Assembly: GCF_005048155.1 (NCBI RefSeq)
Contig: NZ_SUMB01000015.1
Span: forward strand, 124,001-188,000
Origin: Streptomyces piniterrae
GTDB lineage: Bacteria; Actinomycetota; Actinomycetes; Streptomycetales; Streptomycetaceae
Reading direction: 5' to 3'
Length of the DNA stretch: 64,000 nucleotides
The notes under the pieces were generated by a model. It was not told the DNA's origin. It ran no database searches and worked only from the letters and a program-made list of their open reading frames with translations. Both the position numbers and the translations under genes were made by a program. Every line of letters starts with the position of its first letter. Position 1 is the first letter of the stretch. Below, one piece after another: positions 15,152 to 23,091 of the stretch.

Positions 15152-18004
15152 TCAGTCCTCGGCCGAAGCCGCCGTCTTCTTGGCCGCCGCCGTCTTGGCG
15201 GTGGCCTTCTTGGCGGTCGTCTTCTTCGCCGTGGTCTTCTTCGCGGTCGTCTTCTTGGCCGCGGTGGTCTTCTTGGCGGCCGTCTTCTTCGCCGCCGTCT
15301 TCTTCGCCGGCGCCTTCTTGGCCGTCTTCTTCTTCGCCGGCCCCTTGGCGCGCTTCTCCGCCAGCAGCTCGTAGCCGCGCTCGGCGGTGATCGTCTCGAC
15401 GTCGTCGTCCCGCCGCAGCGTCGCGTTGGTCTCGCCGTCGGTGACATACGCGCCGAACCGGCCGTCCTTCACCACCACCGGCTTGCCGCTCACCGGGTCG
15501 GTGCCCAGCTCCTTGAGCGGCGGCTTGGCGGCGGCCCGGCCACGCTGCTTGGGCTGCGCGTAGATCGCCAGCGCCTCGTCGAGGGTGATGCCGAACAGCT
15601 GCTCCTCGGTCTCCAGGGAGCGCGAGTCGGTGCCCTTCTTGAGGTACGGGCCGTAGCGGCCGTTCTGCGCGGTGATCTCCACGCCCTCGGCGTCCTTGCC
15701 GACGACCCGCGGCAGCGACATCAGCTTCAGCGCGTCCTCAAGGGTCACGGTGTCCAGGGACATCGACTTGAAGAGCGAGGCGGTGCGCGGCTTGACCGCG
15801 TTCTTGCCGGTCTTCGGGGTGCCCTCGGGCAGGATCTCGGTGACGTACGGGCCGTAGCGGCCGTCCTTGGCGACGATCTCGTGGCCGCTGACCGGGTCGG
15901 TGCCCAGCGCGAAGTCACCGCTCGGCTTGGCCAGCAGCTCCTCGGCGTACTCCACGGTCAGCTCGTCGGGCGCGAGATCGTCGGGGACGTCGGCGCGCTG
16001 GTGGCCCTCGGCGTCCTTCTCCCCGCGCTCGACGTACGGGCCGTAGCGGCCGACCCGCAGCTTGATGTCGCCGCCCACCGGGAAGGACGAGATCTCCCGG
16101 GCGTCGATCGCGCCCAGGTCCTCGACCAGCTCCTTCAGCCCGCCGAGGTGGTCGCCGTCGCCGTTGCCGGCGTCCGACGCGGCACCCGCGGCCTCGGCCT
16201 CGCCCTCGCCGAAGTAGAAGCGCCGCAGCCACGGCACGGACTGCGCCTCGCCCCGCGCGATGCGGTCGAGGTCGTCCTCCATCTTGGCGGTGAATCCGTA
16301 GTCGACCAGCCGGCCGAAGTGCTTCTCCAGCAGGTTGACCACGGCGAAGGAGAGGAACGACGGGACGAGCGCGGTGCCCTTCTTGAAGACATAGCCGCGG
16401 TCCAGGATCGTGCCGATGATCGACGCATAGGTCGACGGACGGCCGATCTCGCGCTCTTCCAGCTCCTTGACCAGCGTGGCCTCGGTGTAGCGGGCCGGCG
16501 GCTTGGTGGCGTGCCCGTCGGCGGTGATCTCCCGCGCGGTCAGCGCGTCGCCCTCGGCGACCTGCGGCAGCCGCCGCTCGCGGTCGTCCAGCTCGGCGTT
16601 CGGGTCGTCCGCGCCCTCCACATAGGCCTTCATGAAGCCGTGGAAGGTGATCGTCTTGCCGGACGCGCTGAACTCGGCGTCCCGGCCGTCGCTCGCCGTG
16701 CCACCGATCTTGACGGTGACGGAGTTGCCCGTCGCGTCCTTCATCTGGGAGGCGACGGTCCGCTTCCAGATCAGCTCGTAGAGCTTGAACTGGTCACCGG
16801 TCAGCCCGGTCTCCGCCGGGGTGCGGAAGCGGTCGCCGGAGGGGCGGATCGCCTCGTGCGCCTCCTGGGCGTTCTTGACCTTGCCGGCGTAGGTACGCGG
16901 GCGGTCCGGCAGGTAGTCGGCGCCGTAGAGCTGCGTCACCTGCCGCCGGGCCGCGGCGATCGCGGTGTCCGAGAGCGTGGTGGAGTCGGTACGCATATAG
17001 GTGATGAAGCCGTTCTCGTACAGCTTCTGTGCCACCTGCATGGTGGCCTTGGCGCCGAAGCCGAGCTTGCGGCTGGCCTCCTGCTGGAGGGTGGTCGTAC
17101 GGAACGGGGCGTACGGGGAGCGCCGGTACGGCTTGGACTCCACGGACCGTACGGCGAAGTCGGTGCTCTCCAGGGCGGCGGCCAGCGCGCGGGCGTTGGC
17201 CTCGTCCAGGTGCAGGACATCGGCGTTCTTCAGCTGCCCGTTGGGGCCGAAGTCGCGGCCCTGCGCGACCCGGCGGCCGTCGACGGTGGTCAGCCGCGCG
17301 GCGAGGGTCGACGGGTCACTCGCGTCGCCGGCGCGTCCGGTGGCGAAGGTGCCGGTCAGGTCCCAGTACTCGGCGGAGCGGAAGGCGATGCGCTCGCGCT
17401 CCCGCTCGACGACGAGACGGGTCGCGACGGACTGCACCCGGCCGGCCGACAGCCGCGGCATGACCTTCTTCCACAGCACCGGCGAGACCTCGTAGCCGTA
17501 GAGGCGGTCGAGGATGCGGCGGGTCTCCTGGGCGTCGACCAGCTTCTGGTTCAGGTCGCGCGGGTTGGCGACGGCCTCGCGGATCGCGTCCTTGGTGATC
17601 TCGTGGAAGACCATCCGGTGGACCGGGACCTTGGGCTTGAGGATCTCCTGGAGGTGCCAGGCGATGGCCTCGCCCTCGCGGTCCTCATCGGTGGCGAGGT
17701 AGAGCTCGTCGGATTCGGCCAGCAGCTCCTTGAGCTTCTTGACCTGGTCTCTCTTGTCGCTGTTGACCACGTAGATCGGCTGGAAGTCGGCGTCGACGTT
17801 GACACCGAGGCGGGCCCAGGGCTCGCCCTTGTACTTCGCCGGGACCTCCGCCGCGCCGTTGGGCAGGTCACGGATGTGCCCGACGCTGGCCTCGACCACG
17901 TAGCCCGGGCCGAGATAGCCCTTGATCGTCTTCGCCTTGGCAGGCGACTCGACGATGACGAGTCGGCGGCCGCCGCCCTCTGTGGCTTCGCTGGTCGGGG
18001 ACAA
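15152..18004 (-). CDS. topA: DNA topoisomerase I
   Basis: 950 residues from a TTG start at 18004 that follows GGAGAGAAG. Translation begins (M)SPTSEATEGG then the Toprim start RRLVIVESPAKAKTIKGYLG. The acidic metal site DEDREGEAIAWHL and the active-site Tyr336 in ITYMRTDST are intact. Four C-terminal repeats of the GRYGPYV type replace zinc fingers, as in other actinobacteria. The last 60 residues are a Lys/Ala/Thr tail made of AAKKT units. Relaxes negative supercoils by a single-strand break. Known: in Streptomyces the Lys-rich tail gives processivity, and topA transcription responds to supercoiling. It has its own terminator at 15073-15110. Confidence 0.97.
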   Translation of the reverse strand: MSPTSEATEGGGRRLVIVESPAKAKTIKGYLGPGYVVEASVGHIRDLPNGAAEVPAKYKGEPWARLGVNVDADFQPIYVVNSDKRDQVKKLKELLAESDELYLATDEDREGEAIAWHLQEILKPKVPVHRMVFHEITKDAIREAVANPRDLNQKLVDAQETRRILDRLYGYEVSPVLWKKVMPRLSAGRVQSVATRLVVERERERIAFRSAEYWDLTGTFATGRAGDASDPSTLAARLTTVDGRRVAQGRDFGPNGQLKNADVLHLDEANARALAAALESTDFAVRSVESKPYRRSPYAPFRTTTLQQEASRKLGFGAKATMQVAQKLYENGFITYMRTDSTTLSDTAIAAARRQVTQLYGADYLPDRPRTYAGKVKNAQEAHEAIRPSGDRFRTPAETGLTGDQFKLYELIWKRTVASQMKDATGNSVTVKIGGTASDGRDAEFSASGKTITFHGFMKAYVEGADDPNAELDDRERRLPQVAEGDALTAREITADGHATKPPARYTEATLVKELEEREIGRPSTYASIIGTILDRGYVFKKGTALVPSFLSFAVVNLLEKHFGRLVDYGFTAKMEDDLDRIARGEAQSVPWLRRFYFGEGEAEAAGAASDAGNGDGDHLGGLKELVEDLGAIDAREISSFPVGGDIKLRVGRYGPYVERGEKDAEGHQRADVPDDLAPDELTVEYAEELLAKPSGDFALGTDPVSGHEIVAKDGRYGPYVTEILPEGTPKTGKNAVKPRTASLFKSMSLDTVTLEDALKLMSLPRVVGKDAEGVEITAQNGRYGPYLKKGTDSRSLETEEQLFGITLDEALAIYAQPKQRGRAAAKPPLKELGTDPVSGKPVVVKDGRFGAYVTDGETNATLRRDDDVETITAERGYELLAEKRAKGPAKKKTAKKAPAKKTAAKKTAAKKTTAAKKTTAKKTTAKKTTAKKATAKTAAAKKTAASAED

Positions 18005-18504
18005 CTTCGCTCTTCTCTCCGGTCGACGCTTGTGATGCTCCCGGGCCGGACGCTCGGGGCGTTCTGCGGTGACGCTTGACGCTGCGGAGTGTGACGGTAC
18101 ATCCCGCCCCCGTGTCAAACGGAAAAACCCCGCAACGCCACTCGAACGGTAACCCGACTACATGCCTTCATGTCGCCCCGCACCGCACTCGGCCCCCGCA
18201 ACACGGCCCCGGCGATCTTCCGCCGCCGGGCCGCCGCCCCCTCCCTTCGCCGCCCGGAGCCCCGCGAGAGCCGCCCACCGGCACCGTCGGCGATGTCCCG
18301 GTGATCTCGCACAGTGACGGTCGCCACGGCGGCCGGCCCGGCATCCGGGCCCACCCGGTGCCGGCGAACGGCGAACGGCGGCTCCGGGAGCCGTCGCTTT
18401 CTTGATGTGAGCACGGAAGGCGGCTGGCAGGATGGACGCGGCACGGCTCACCGCTTCGAGCCGAGGACTGCCGTCAGTACGCACCCTCGGGGGGTCAGAT
18501 CACC
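18005..18504. other. Divergent promoter region of topA and the 18505 gene
   Basis: 500 bases with no convincing gene. It must contain the topA promoter. GGGGGG-type ribosome site at 18489-18494 precedes the 18505 start. Confidence 0.5.
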
Positions 18505-19110
18505 ATGGCGAACCAGTACCCCGGACCGCCGCCGGAAGAGCCCGACCAGAATCCGTACGCCCAGCCACCGGGCGGCCAGCCCGTCGAGGCCGGTTACGGC
18601 TACCCGCAGGGCGGCAAGCCGGGGGACCCCGGATACGGATATCCGCAGGCCGGCCAGCCCGCCGACCCCGGGTACGGCTATCCGCAGGCCGCTCCGGGGA
18701 CGCCGCCGAGTACTCCGCCGCCGCCACCGGCCGCGCCGCCCGCGCAGCCCGCGCCCGCCGGCGGCGGGATGCAGCTGATGTCGATCGGCGATATCTCGGT
18801 CACCGGCGACACGATCGTGACGCCGGGCGGTCCGATGCCGCTCAAGGGCGCGGCGTGGACGGCGACGGACATGTCGCGGACCGAGGTGACGACGCCGCCG
18901 TACGCGGTCGTGCTCGCCATCGTCTTCTTCTTCGCCTGCCTGCTCGGACTGCTCTTCCTCTTGATGAAGGAACGGAAGACGACCGGATTCGTGCAGGTCA
19001 CGGTGAACAGCGGCGGCCGTCATCACGCCACGATGATTCCGGTGCAGTCTCCCGACCAGGTCATGTTCGTGCTGAACCAGGTCAACTACGCCAGGTCGCT
19101 GAGCGTGTGA
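18505..19110 (+). CDS. Pro/Gly/Tyr-rich membrane protein
   Basis: 201 residues. The first 85 are low complexity with a repeated GYGYPQ unit and Pro runs. A short globular stretch (MQLMSIGDISVTGDTIVTPGG) precedes one transmembrane helix (about residues 133-155, AVVLAIVFFFACLLGLLFLL) and a C-terminal region of about 45 residues ending SLSV. This arrangement is common in Streptomyces membrane proteins of unknown role. It is translationally coupled to the next gene by a GTGA overlap, so the two products probably act together. Confidence 0.8.
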   Translation: MANQYPGPPPEEPDQNPYAQPPGGQPVEAGYGYPQGGKPGDPGYGYPQAGQPADPGYGYPQAAPGTPPSTPPPPPAAPPAQPAPAGGGMQLMSIGDISVTGDTIVTPGGPMPLKGAAWTATDMSRTEVTTPPYAVVLAIVFFFACLLGLLFLLMKERKTTGFVQVTVNSGGRHHATMIPVQSPDQVMFVLNQVNYARSLSV

Positions 19111-19613
19111 GCCCCTCGGAACACATGAACCCCGTGCCGTCGGAACACATGAATCCCGGGGAACCCGTGCACCTGAACCCCGGGGAGCCCGTGCACCCCG
19201 TAGCGCCTCCGACGCCCAGCGCCGCCTCCATCCGGAAACGCACCGTCCTGCGCGCGTCCGCGGCGCTGGGCGTCGGGCTGGCGGGCGCCGTCTACCTCTG
19301 GCACACCAATCCGCACGAGCCCGGACATGTGCTGATCCCCTGCCCCCTGAAATGGGCGACCGGGGTGCTGTGCCCGCTGTGCGGCGGGACCCGGATGGCG
19401 TACGACCTGCTGCACGCCGATGTCGTGACGGCGTTCCACGACAACATGGTGCTGCTCGTCCTGGGCGTGCCGGCGGTGGCGTACGGCGTCGCGCGCTGGC
19501 TGATCGCGGGGCTGAAGGGGCGCTATTTCCGGCCGCGGCTGACCGGCCGGGGCAATGCCGTGGTGCTGGGCATCGCGGCGGTGTGGATGATCACGCGCAA
19601 CCTCGTCGGCTGA
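19107..19613 (+). CDS. DUF2752 family membrane protein
   Basis: 168 residues if started at GTG 19107, which overlaps the previous stop (GTGA); ATG 19125 is an alternative. The N-terminus carries short repeats (SEHMNP twice, then NPGEPVH twice). The DUF2752 signature follows: HVLIPCPLKWATGVLCPLCGGTRM, with the Cys-x2-Cys-Gly-Gly-Thr-Arg core, and two to three membrane helices. Known: DUF2752 proteins are small integral membrane proteins of unknown function. Coupling with the upstream proline-rich membrane protein is seen in the sequence. Ends at a bidirectional terminator. Confidence 0.85.
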   Translation: MSPSEHMNPVPSEHMNPGEPVHLNPGEPVHPVAPPTPSAASIRKRTVLRASAALGVGLAGAVYLWHTNPHEPGHVLIPCPLKWATGVLCPLCGGTRMAYDLLHADVVTAFHDNMVLLVLGVPAVAYGVARWLIAGLKGRYFRPRLTGRGNAVVLGIAAVWMITRNLVG

Positions 19614-19642
19614 GGCGGTCCGGCCACGGAACACGGTGGCGA

Positions 19643-19673
19643 GGTCCGGCCCGCGTCCGCCGCGGGCCGGACC
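19643..19673. terminator. Bidirectional terminator between convergent genes
   Basis: A perfect 13-bp stem (19643-19655 with 19661-19673) with a 5-base loop, between stops at 19613 (plus) and 19681 (minus). Confidence 0.85.
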
Positions 19674-19680
19674 GCCGCCG

Positions 19681-20085
19681 TCAGCGGACGGTGACCGTGA
19701 CCACCGGCGAGACCGTGCTGCCGGCGCCGACGCGGAGCTGGTTGACGCCCTTGATGCCGAGCTTCACCCGTACCCCGTACGTGCCACTGGCGTTGACCGG
19801 CGCCGACGCGGGCAGCGCGACCCACTTGCCGCCCTGCTTCTGCTGGACGGTGACCTTGCTGCCCGCCGCTATGCCCTTGGCGATGCCGGTGATCCGGAAC
19901 TGCTCCCATGCCTTGACCGTGGTCACGCTGGCCTTGGCGGTCAGCGACGCCGCCGTCGGCGCGGTGGCCACGACGGAGGTGGGCTTGTGCAGATCCTGCG
20001 GCGCGGCGAAGGCTCCCGCCGTACCTCCGGCGAGCAGGGCTACGGCGGCCACGCCCACGGCGGTGTAACGGAGTGCACGGTTCAT
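19681..20085 (-). CDS. Small secreted beta-rich protein
   Basis: 134 residues. Signal peptide 1-27 (MNRALRYTAVGVAAVALLAG, cleavage near AFA). The mature part alternates hydrophobic and polar residues with Gly turns (ITGIAKGIAAGSKVTVQQKQGGKW, GTYGVRVKLGIKGVNQLRVG) and ends VSPVVTVTVR, like an Ig-type beta sandwich. No cysteines or catalytic motif are visible. Streptomyces carry many such exported proteins of unknown role. No clear operon partner. Confidence 0.75.
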   Translation of the reverse strand: MNRALRYTAVGVAAVALLAGGTAGAFAAPQDLHKPTSVVATAPTAASLTAKASVTTVKAWEQFRITGIAKGIAAGSKVTVQQKQGGKWVALPASAPVNASGTYGVRVKLGIKGVNQLRVGAGSTVSPVVTVTVR

Positions 20086-20286
20086 ATCGGTTCCTCACTG
20101 ATGGGCCGGTTGATGACCTTCATCGAGGAACACGGGTGACGCGAGGGGAAGGTTCCTTCGAACCGTGACACACCGGCCACCCGTTGCAGAACTGGCCGAA
20201 AGCGAAGGGGGCTGCCTCATGCGGCAGTTGGGACGCGAGCGCACGGCCCATGCGAATCTGGCTGAAAGCGTGCGGTCGTGCCGCCG

Positions 20287-20484
20287 CTACAGCGAGACCA
20301 GCAGCCAGCATCCCGTGGCCAGGAACACCGCACCGAACAGCAGCGCCGCCACCATGCCGACCGGGCGCCTGACGCCGTCGGCGACCGGCTGCCCGGTCGA
20401 TACGGCAAACCCCGTCCACAACAGCAGTCCGGCGCCGAACAGGGCGAAGGCCGCACCGGCGAAGACCTCGGGTCCACTCTCCAT
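20287..20484 (-). CDS. Small two-helix membrane protein
   Basis: 65 residues with two transmembrane segments (about 8-28 and 43-62) joined by a short polar loop, GQPVADGVRRP. It begins MESGPEVFAG. Its composition is that of a real protein rather than a shadow frame. No family recognised. Confidence 0.6.
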   Translation of the reverse strand: MESGPEVFAGAAFALFGAGLLLWTGFAVSTGQPVADGVRRPVGMVAALLFGAVFLATGCWLLVSL

Positions 20485-20598
20485 ACGGGCAGCGTGGCAC
20501 CCCTGGCTGGCGCTCGGGCGAACACCGGATGAACGGCGTCCGCTTCGGCCTTCCCTCCCGCCCCAGGCCTGCTCTCCTGTCTCCCCCTCCCCCCGCGC

Positions 20599-22158
20599 TC
20601 AGCTCTCCGGAGTCACCGGCTCCAGGAACCCCTGTCCGATGAGCATCCGGATCGACTCCGGCGTACGGTCCCGCAGCCGGACCGGGTCCTCGCCGACGAG
20701 CTGGGCGATGGCGTCCAGAATCCGCCCGGCCGGCAGCGAGCCGTCACACACCCCGGCGAAGCCCGCGCCGACCGTGTCCACCTTCGTGGCCCGCCGCATA
20801 CCGCGGTTCTGGCGCAGCACCACATGCTCCGGGTCCTCCGCCCCGGGCAGCCCGACCTGCTCCTGCACCACCTCGTCCGCCAGCCGGAAGTGCCCGGCCA
20901 GCAGCGCCGCGTCGTCCGTCGCCCGCAGATAGTCATGCCGCTCGAAGTGCCGTACGACGCAGTCCCCCAGGGGCTGTTCCACCGGATGCGGCCACTCCTC
21001 GACCGTGATGGACGGGTTGCCGGACCCGGACTTGCGCAGCGCGATCCAGCCGAATCCGACGGCCCTGGTCTTGCGCGCCTCGAACTCGTCGAGCCAGGCG
21101 TCGTACCGCTCGGCGTACGCCTCACCGCCGGCCCGGTGGTCACCGGCGTCGCGCAGCCACAGCTCGGCGTACTGCGTGACGTCCTGCACCTCGCGCTGCA
21201 CGATCCACGCGTCGCAGCCACGCGGCACCCACGAGCGGACCCGGTCGGTCCACTCCTCGCCCTCCACATGCTGCCAATTGGCCAGCAACTGGCAGTACCC
21301 GCCGTCGTTGAGATGGGCCGCGGCCTGCTGGACCAGCGTCCGGCACAGGTCGTCGCCGCCCATCCCGCCGTCCCGGTACGTCAGGCGTGCCCCTTCGGGA
21401 CGGAGGGGAGAGATCACGAACGGCGGGTTGGAGACGATCAGGTCGAAGGTCTCGTCCCCCACCGGCTCGAACAGCGAGCCCTCCCGCAGGTCCGCCGGGC
21501 GCGCCCCGGAGAGCGCCAGCGTCAGCGCGGCGATCCGCAGCGCCCGGGGGTTGAGGTCGGTGGCCGTCACCCGGGTCGCGTGCTGGGCGGCGTGCAGCGC
21601 CTGGATGCCGGAGCCCGTACCGAGGTCGAGCGCCTTGGAGACGGGCCTGCGGGCGGTGATCCCGGCGAGGGTCGTGGACGCGCCGCCCACGCCGAGCACC
21701 AGCTGCGCCCGGTCCGCTTCCCCGGCGCCCCGGATGCCGCCGGCGCCGCCGACCGCACAGCCCAGGTCGGAAACGATCCACCAGTCCTGGCCCTCGGGGC
21801 CGCCGTACGGCCGGACGTCCACACTGGCGCGGACGTCGTCGCCCTCCTGCACCAGCCAGCCGTCGGTGAGGCAGTCCGCCACCGGCAGCGCGGCCTTGGC
21901 CAGCGCCGGCGCCACCGGACGCTGCAACAGAAACAGCCGCACCAGGGTCTCCAGCGGGCTGTCACCGCGTGTCGCCCGGAGCGCGGGGACGGTCTCGCTG
22001 CGGGCCAGCGCGGCATAGGCCGGCGCGCCGAGCAGGTCCAGCAGGCCGTCGGCGGTGAAGTCGGCGGCCAGCAGCGCTTCGCGCAGCCGGGCGGTGCGGG
22101 CGCTGCTCTCGGGGTCCTGGGCATCTGCGGTGGGGAGGTGCGTACTCACGCTCCCCAT
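20599..22158 (-). CDS. SAM-dependent methyltransferase of the HemK/RsmC-like class
   Basis: About 519 residues. N-terminal helical region, then a Rossmann methyltransferase: motif I DLGTGSGIQAL near residue 200, acidic loop ATDLNPRAL, and the substrate motif SNPPFVIS, typical of enzymes methylating amide or exocyclic amino groups. A C-terminal extension of about 180 residues may recognise the substrate. Start uncertain: ATG 22158 has no clear ribosome site, GTG 22149 has GGGGAG too close, and TTG 22179 lies upstream. Inference: N5-glutamine or N6-adenine type chemistry; target unknown. Confidence 0.8.
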   Translation of the reverse strand: MGSVSTHLPTADAQDPESSARTARLREALLAADFTADGLLDLLGAPAYAALARSETVPALRATRGDSPLETLVRLFLLQRPVAPALAKAALPVADCLTDGWLVQEGDDVRASVDVRPYGGPEGQDWWIVSDLGCAVGGAGGIRGAGEADRAQLVLGVGGASTTLAGITARRPVSKALDLGTGSGIQALHAAQHATRVTATDLNPRALRIAALTLALSGARPADLREGSLFEPVGDETFDLIVSNPPFVISPLRPEGARLTYRDGGMGGDDLCRTLVQQAAAHLNDGGYCQLLANWQHVEGEEWTDRVRSWVPRGCDAWIVQREVQDVTQYAELWLRDAGDHRAGGEAYAERYDAWLDEFEARKTRAVGFGWIALRKSGSGNPSITVEEWPHPVEQPLGDCVVRHFERHDYLRATDDAALLAGHFRLADEVVQEQVGLPGAEDPEHVVLRQNRGMRRATKVDTVGAGFAGVCDGSLPAGRILDAIAQLVGEDPVRLRDRTPESIRMLIGQGFLEPVTPES

Positions 22159-22272
22159 TGTCAGGGCAACCACTGACAATCGGCGACGGCCCGACGCCGC
22201 ACCCCTCTCGGGCGCGTCGCCGGGCCGTGTGCCGGACCGTCTCCTGAACGCTCTCGCTACGACTCCCGCCAG

Positions 22273-22310
22273 GACTTCCAGCGGGTGCGACTTCCAGCGG
22301 CTACGACTTC
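22273..22310. repeat. 16-bp tandem repeat across the lipoprotein stop codon
   Basis: GACTTCCAGCGGGTGC (22273-22288), then GACTTCCAGCGGCTAC (22289-22304), then GACTTC. The stop codon of the minus-strand lipoprotein (22301-22303) lies in the second copy. Confidence 0.6.
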
Positions 22311-22873
22311 TTGGGAGACGGCGCGCCGGACCCGCCCTGGCTCTGGCACCCCTTCTGGGCGGCCATCGCCTTGCCGACGTCGCCGGACTCCAGGTTCTTG
22401 AAGGCCGCCTCGCTCTGCTTGTTGAGCTTGTTGATGCCGTTGGAGAGATTCCGCAGGCCGTCCGCGAACTTCAACTTGTCCTTGGTGTCCAGGGACTCGA
22501 CCTGCTTCTTGAGGTCGGCGTACCCCTTGGACAGCGAGTTGAGTTCCTTGACCGCGTTCTTCTGGGCCTCTTCGCCGCCCTCGCTCGGCGGGGCGCCCGC
22601 CGTGTCCAGGGACTTGGCCAGCGACGCATAGGCATGGGAAATCTTCTGGAAGGCAGCCGAGTCGGTCTGCTGGACCTTCTTGGAGTCCGTGCTGCCGTCA
22701 TCTGCCGTCTGCATGGCGGCGTTGGCGTCCTGGATCTGCTTGAACTGAGCCTGCGCAGGGTCGCAGAACTTCTTCGCCCAGTCGTTGAGCTCTTTGTTTT
22801 CGTCGCTGCAGCCGGTCAGCGCGAGGAGGAGTGCCGCACCGCCGGACAGTGCAGCCACTAGCTTCTTGTTCAC
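22301..22873 (-). CDS. Small helical lipoprotein
   Basis: 190 residues from GTG 22873, chosen for the GAAGGGA site 7 bases upstream. Signal peptide with lipobox ALTGC (Cys near residue 22). The rest is strongly helical, Lys/Ala/Gln-rich (e.g. AQFKQIQDANAAMQ, LNSLSKGYADLKKQVES), probably a three- or four-helix bundle, ending in GSGAPSPKKS. One further Cys occurs near the end (QKGCQSQ). I do not recognise a named family. Membrane-anchored on the outer face. It lies between a methyltransferase and hppA, with a terminator upstream. Confidence 0.85.
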   Translation of the reverse strand: MNKKLVAALSGGAALLLALTGCSDENKELNDWAKKFCDPAQAQFKQIQDANAAMQTADDGSTDSKKVQQTDSAAFQKISHAYASLAKSLDTAGAPPSEGGEEAQKNAVKELNSLSKGYADLKKQVESLDTKDKLKFADGLRNLSNGINKLNKQSEAAFKNLESGDVGKAMAAQKGCQSQGGSGAPSPKKS

Positions 22874-22995
22874 CGGATTGGTCCCTTCCATGGCTCTCGG
22901 CCCCGGAACATACACGTCCAAAGGGCCTGGTCCCTCAGCCGGGCGTCCCGGCCGCCCCTCATTGCAGCCATTTGCACCAAGGAGCGCAGGGCCAC

Positions 22996-23022
22996 CCGGG
23001 CACGCCGAAGGCGGGTGCCCGG
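22996..23022 (-). terminator. Terminator after hppA
   Basis: CCGGGCAC (22996-23003) pairs with GTGCCCGG (23015-23022), with an inner GCC-GAA-GGC, 70 bases past the hppA stop. Confidence 0.65.
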
Positions 23023-23091
23023 CACGCACAAAACGCGCCGGACACCCGCCCGTTGACCTGCTCGGGGGCCCTTTCGCGGACGCCGTAGCGG

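Noticed and set aside
14999..18079. A 1026-codon open frame antisense to topA
   Set aside because: High GC keeps antisense frames open. The protein is low complexity (Gly, Arg, Val, Leu shadow) with no motif or ribosome site, while the topA strand has clear catalytic motifs.
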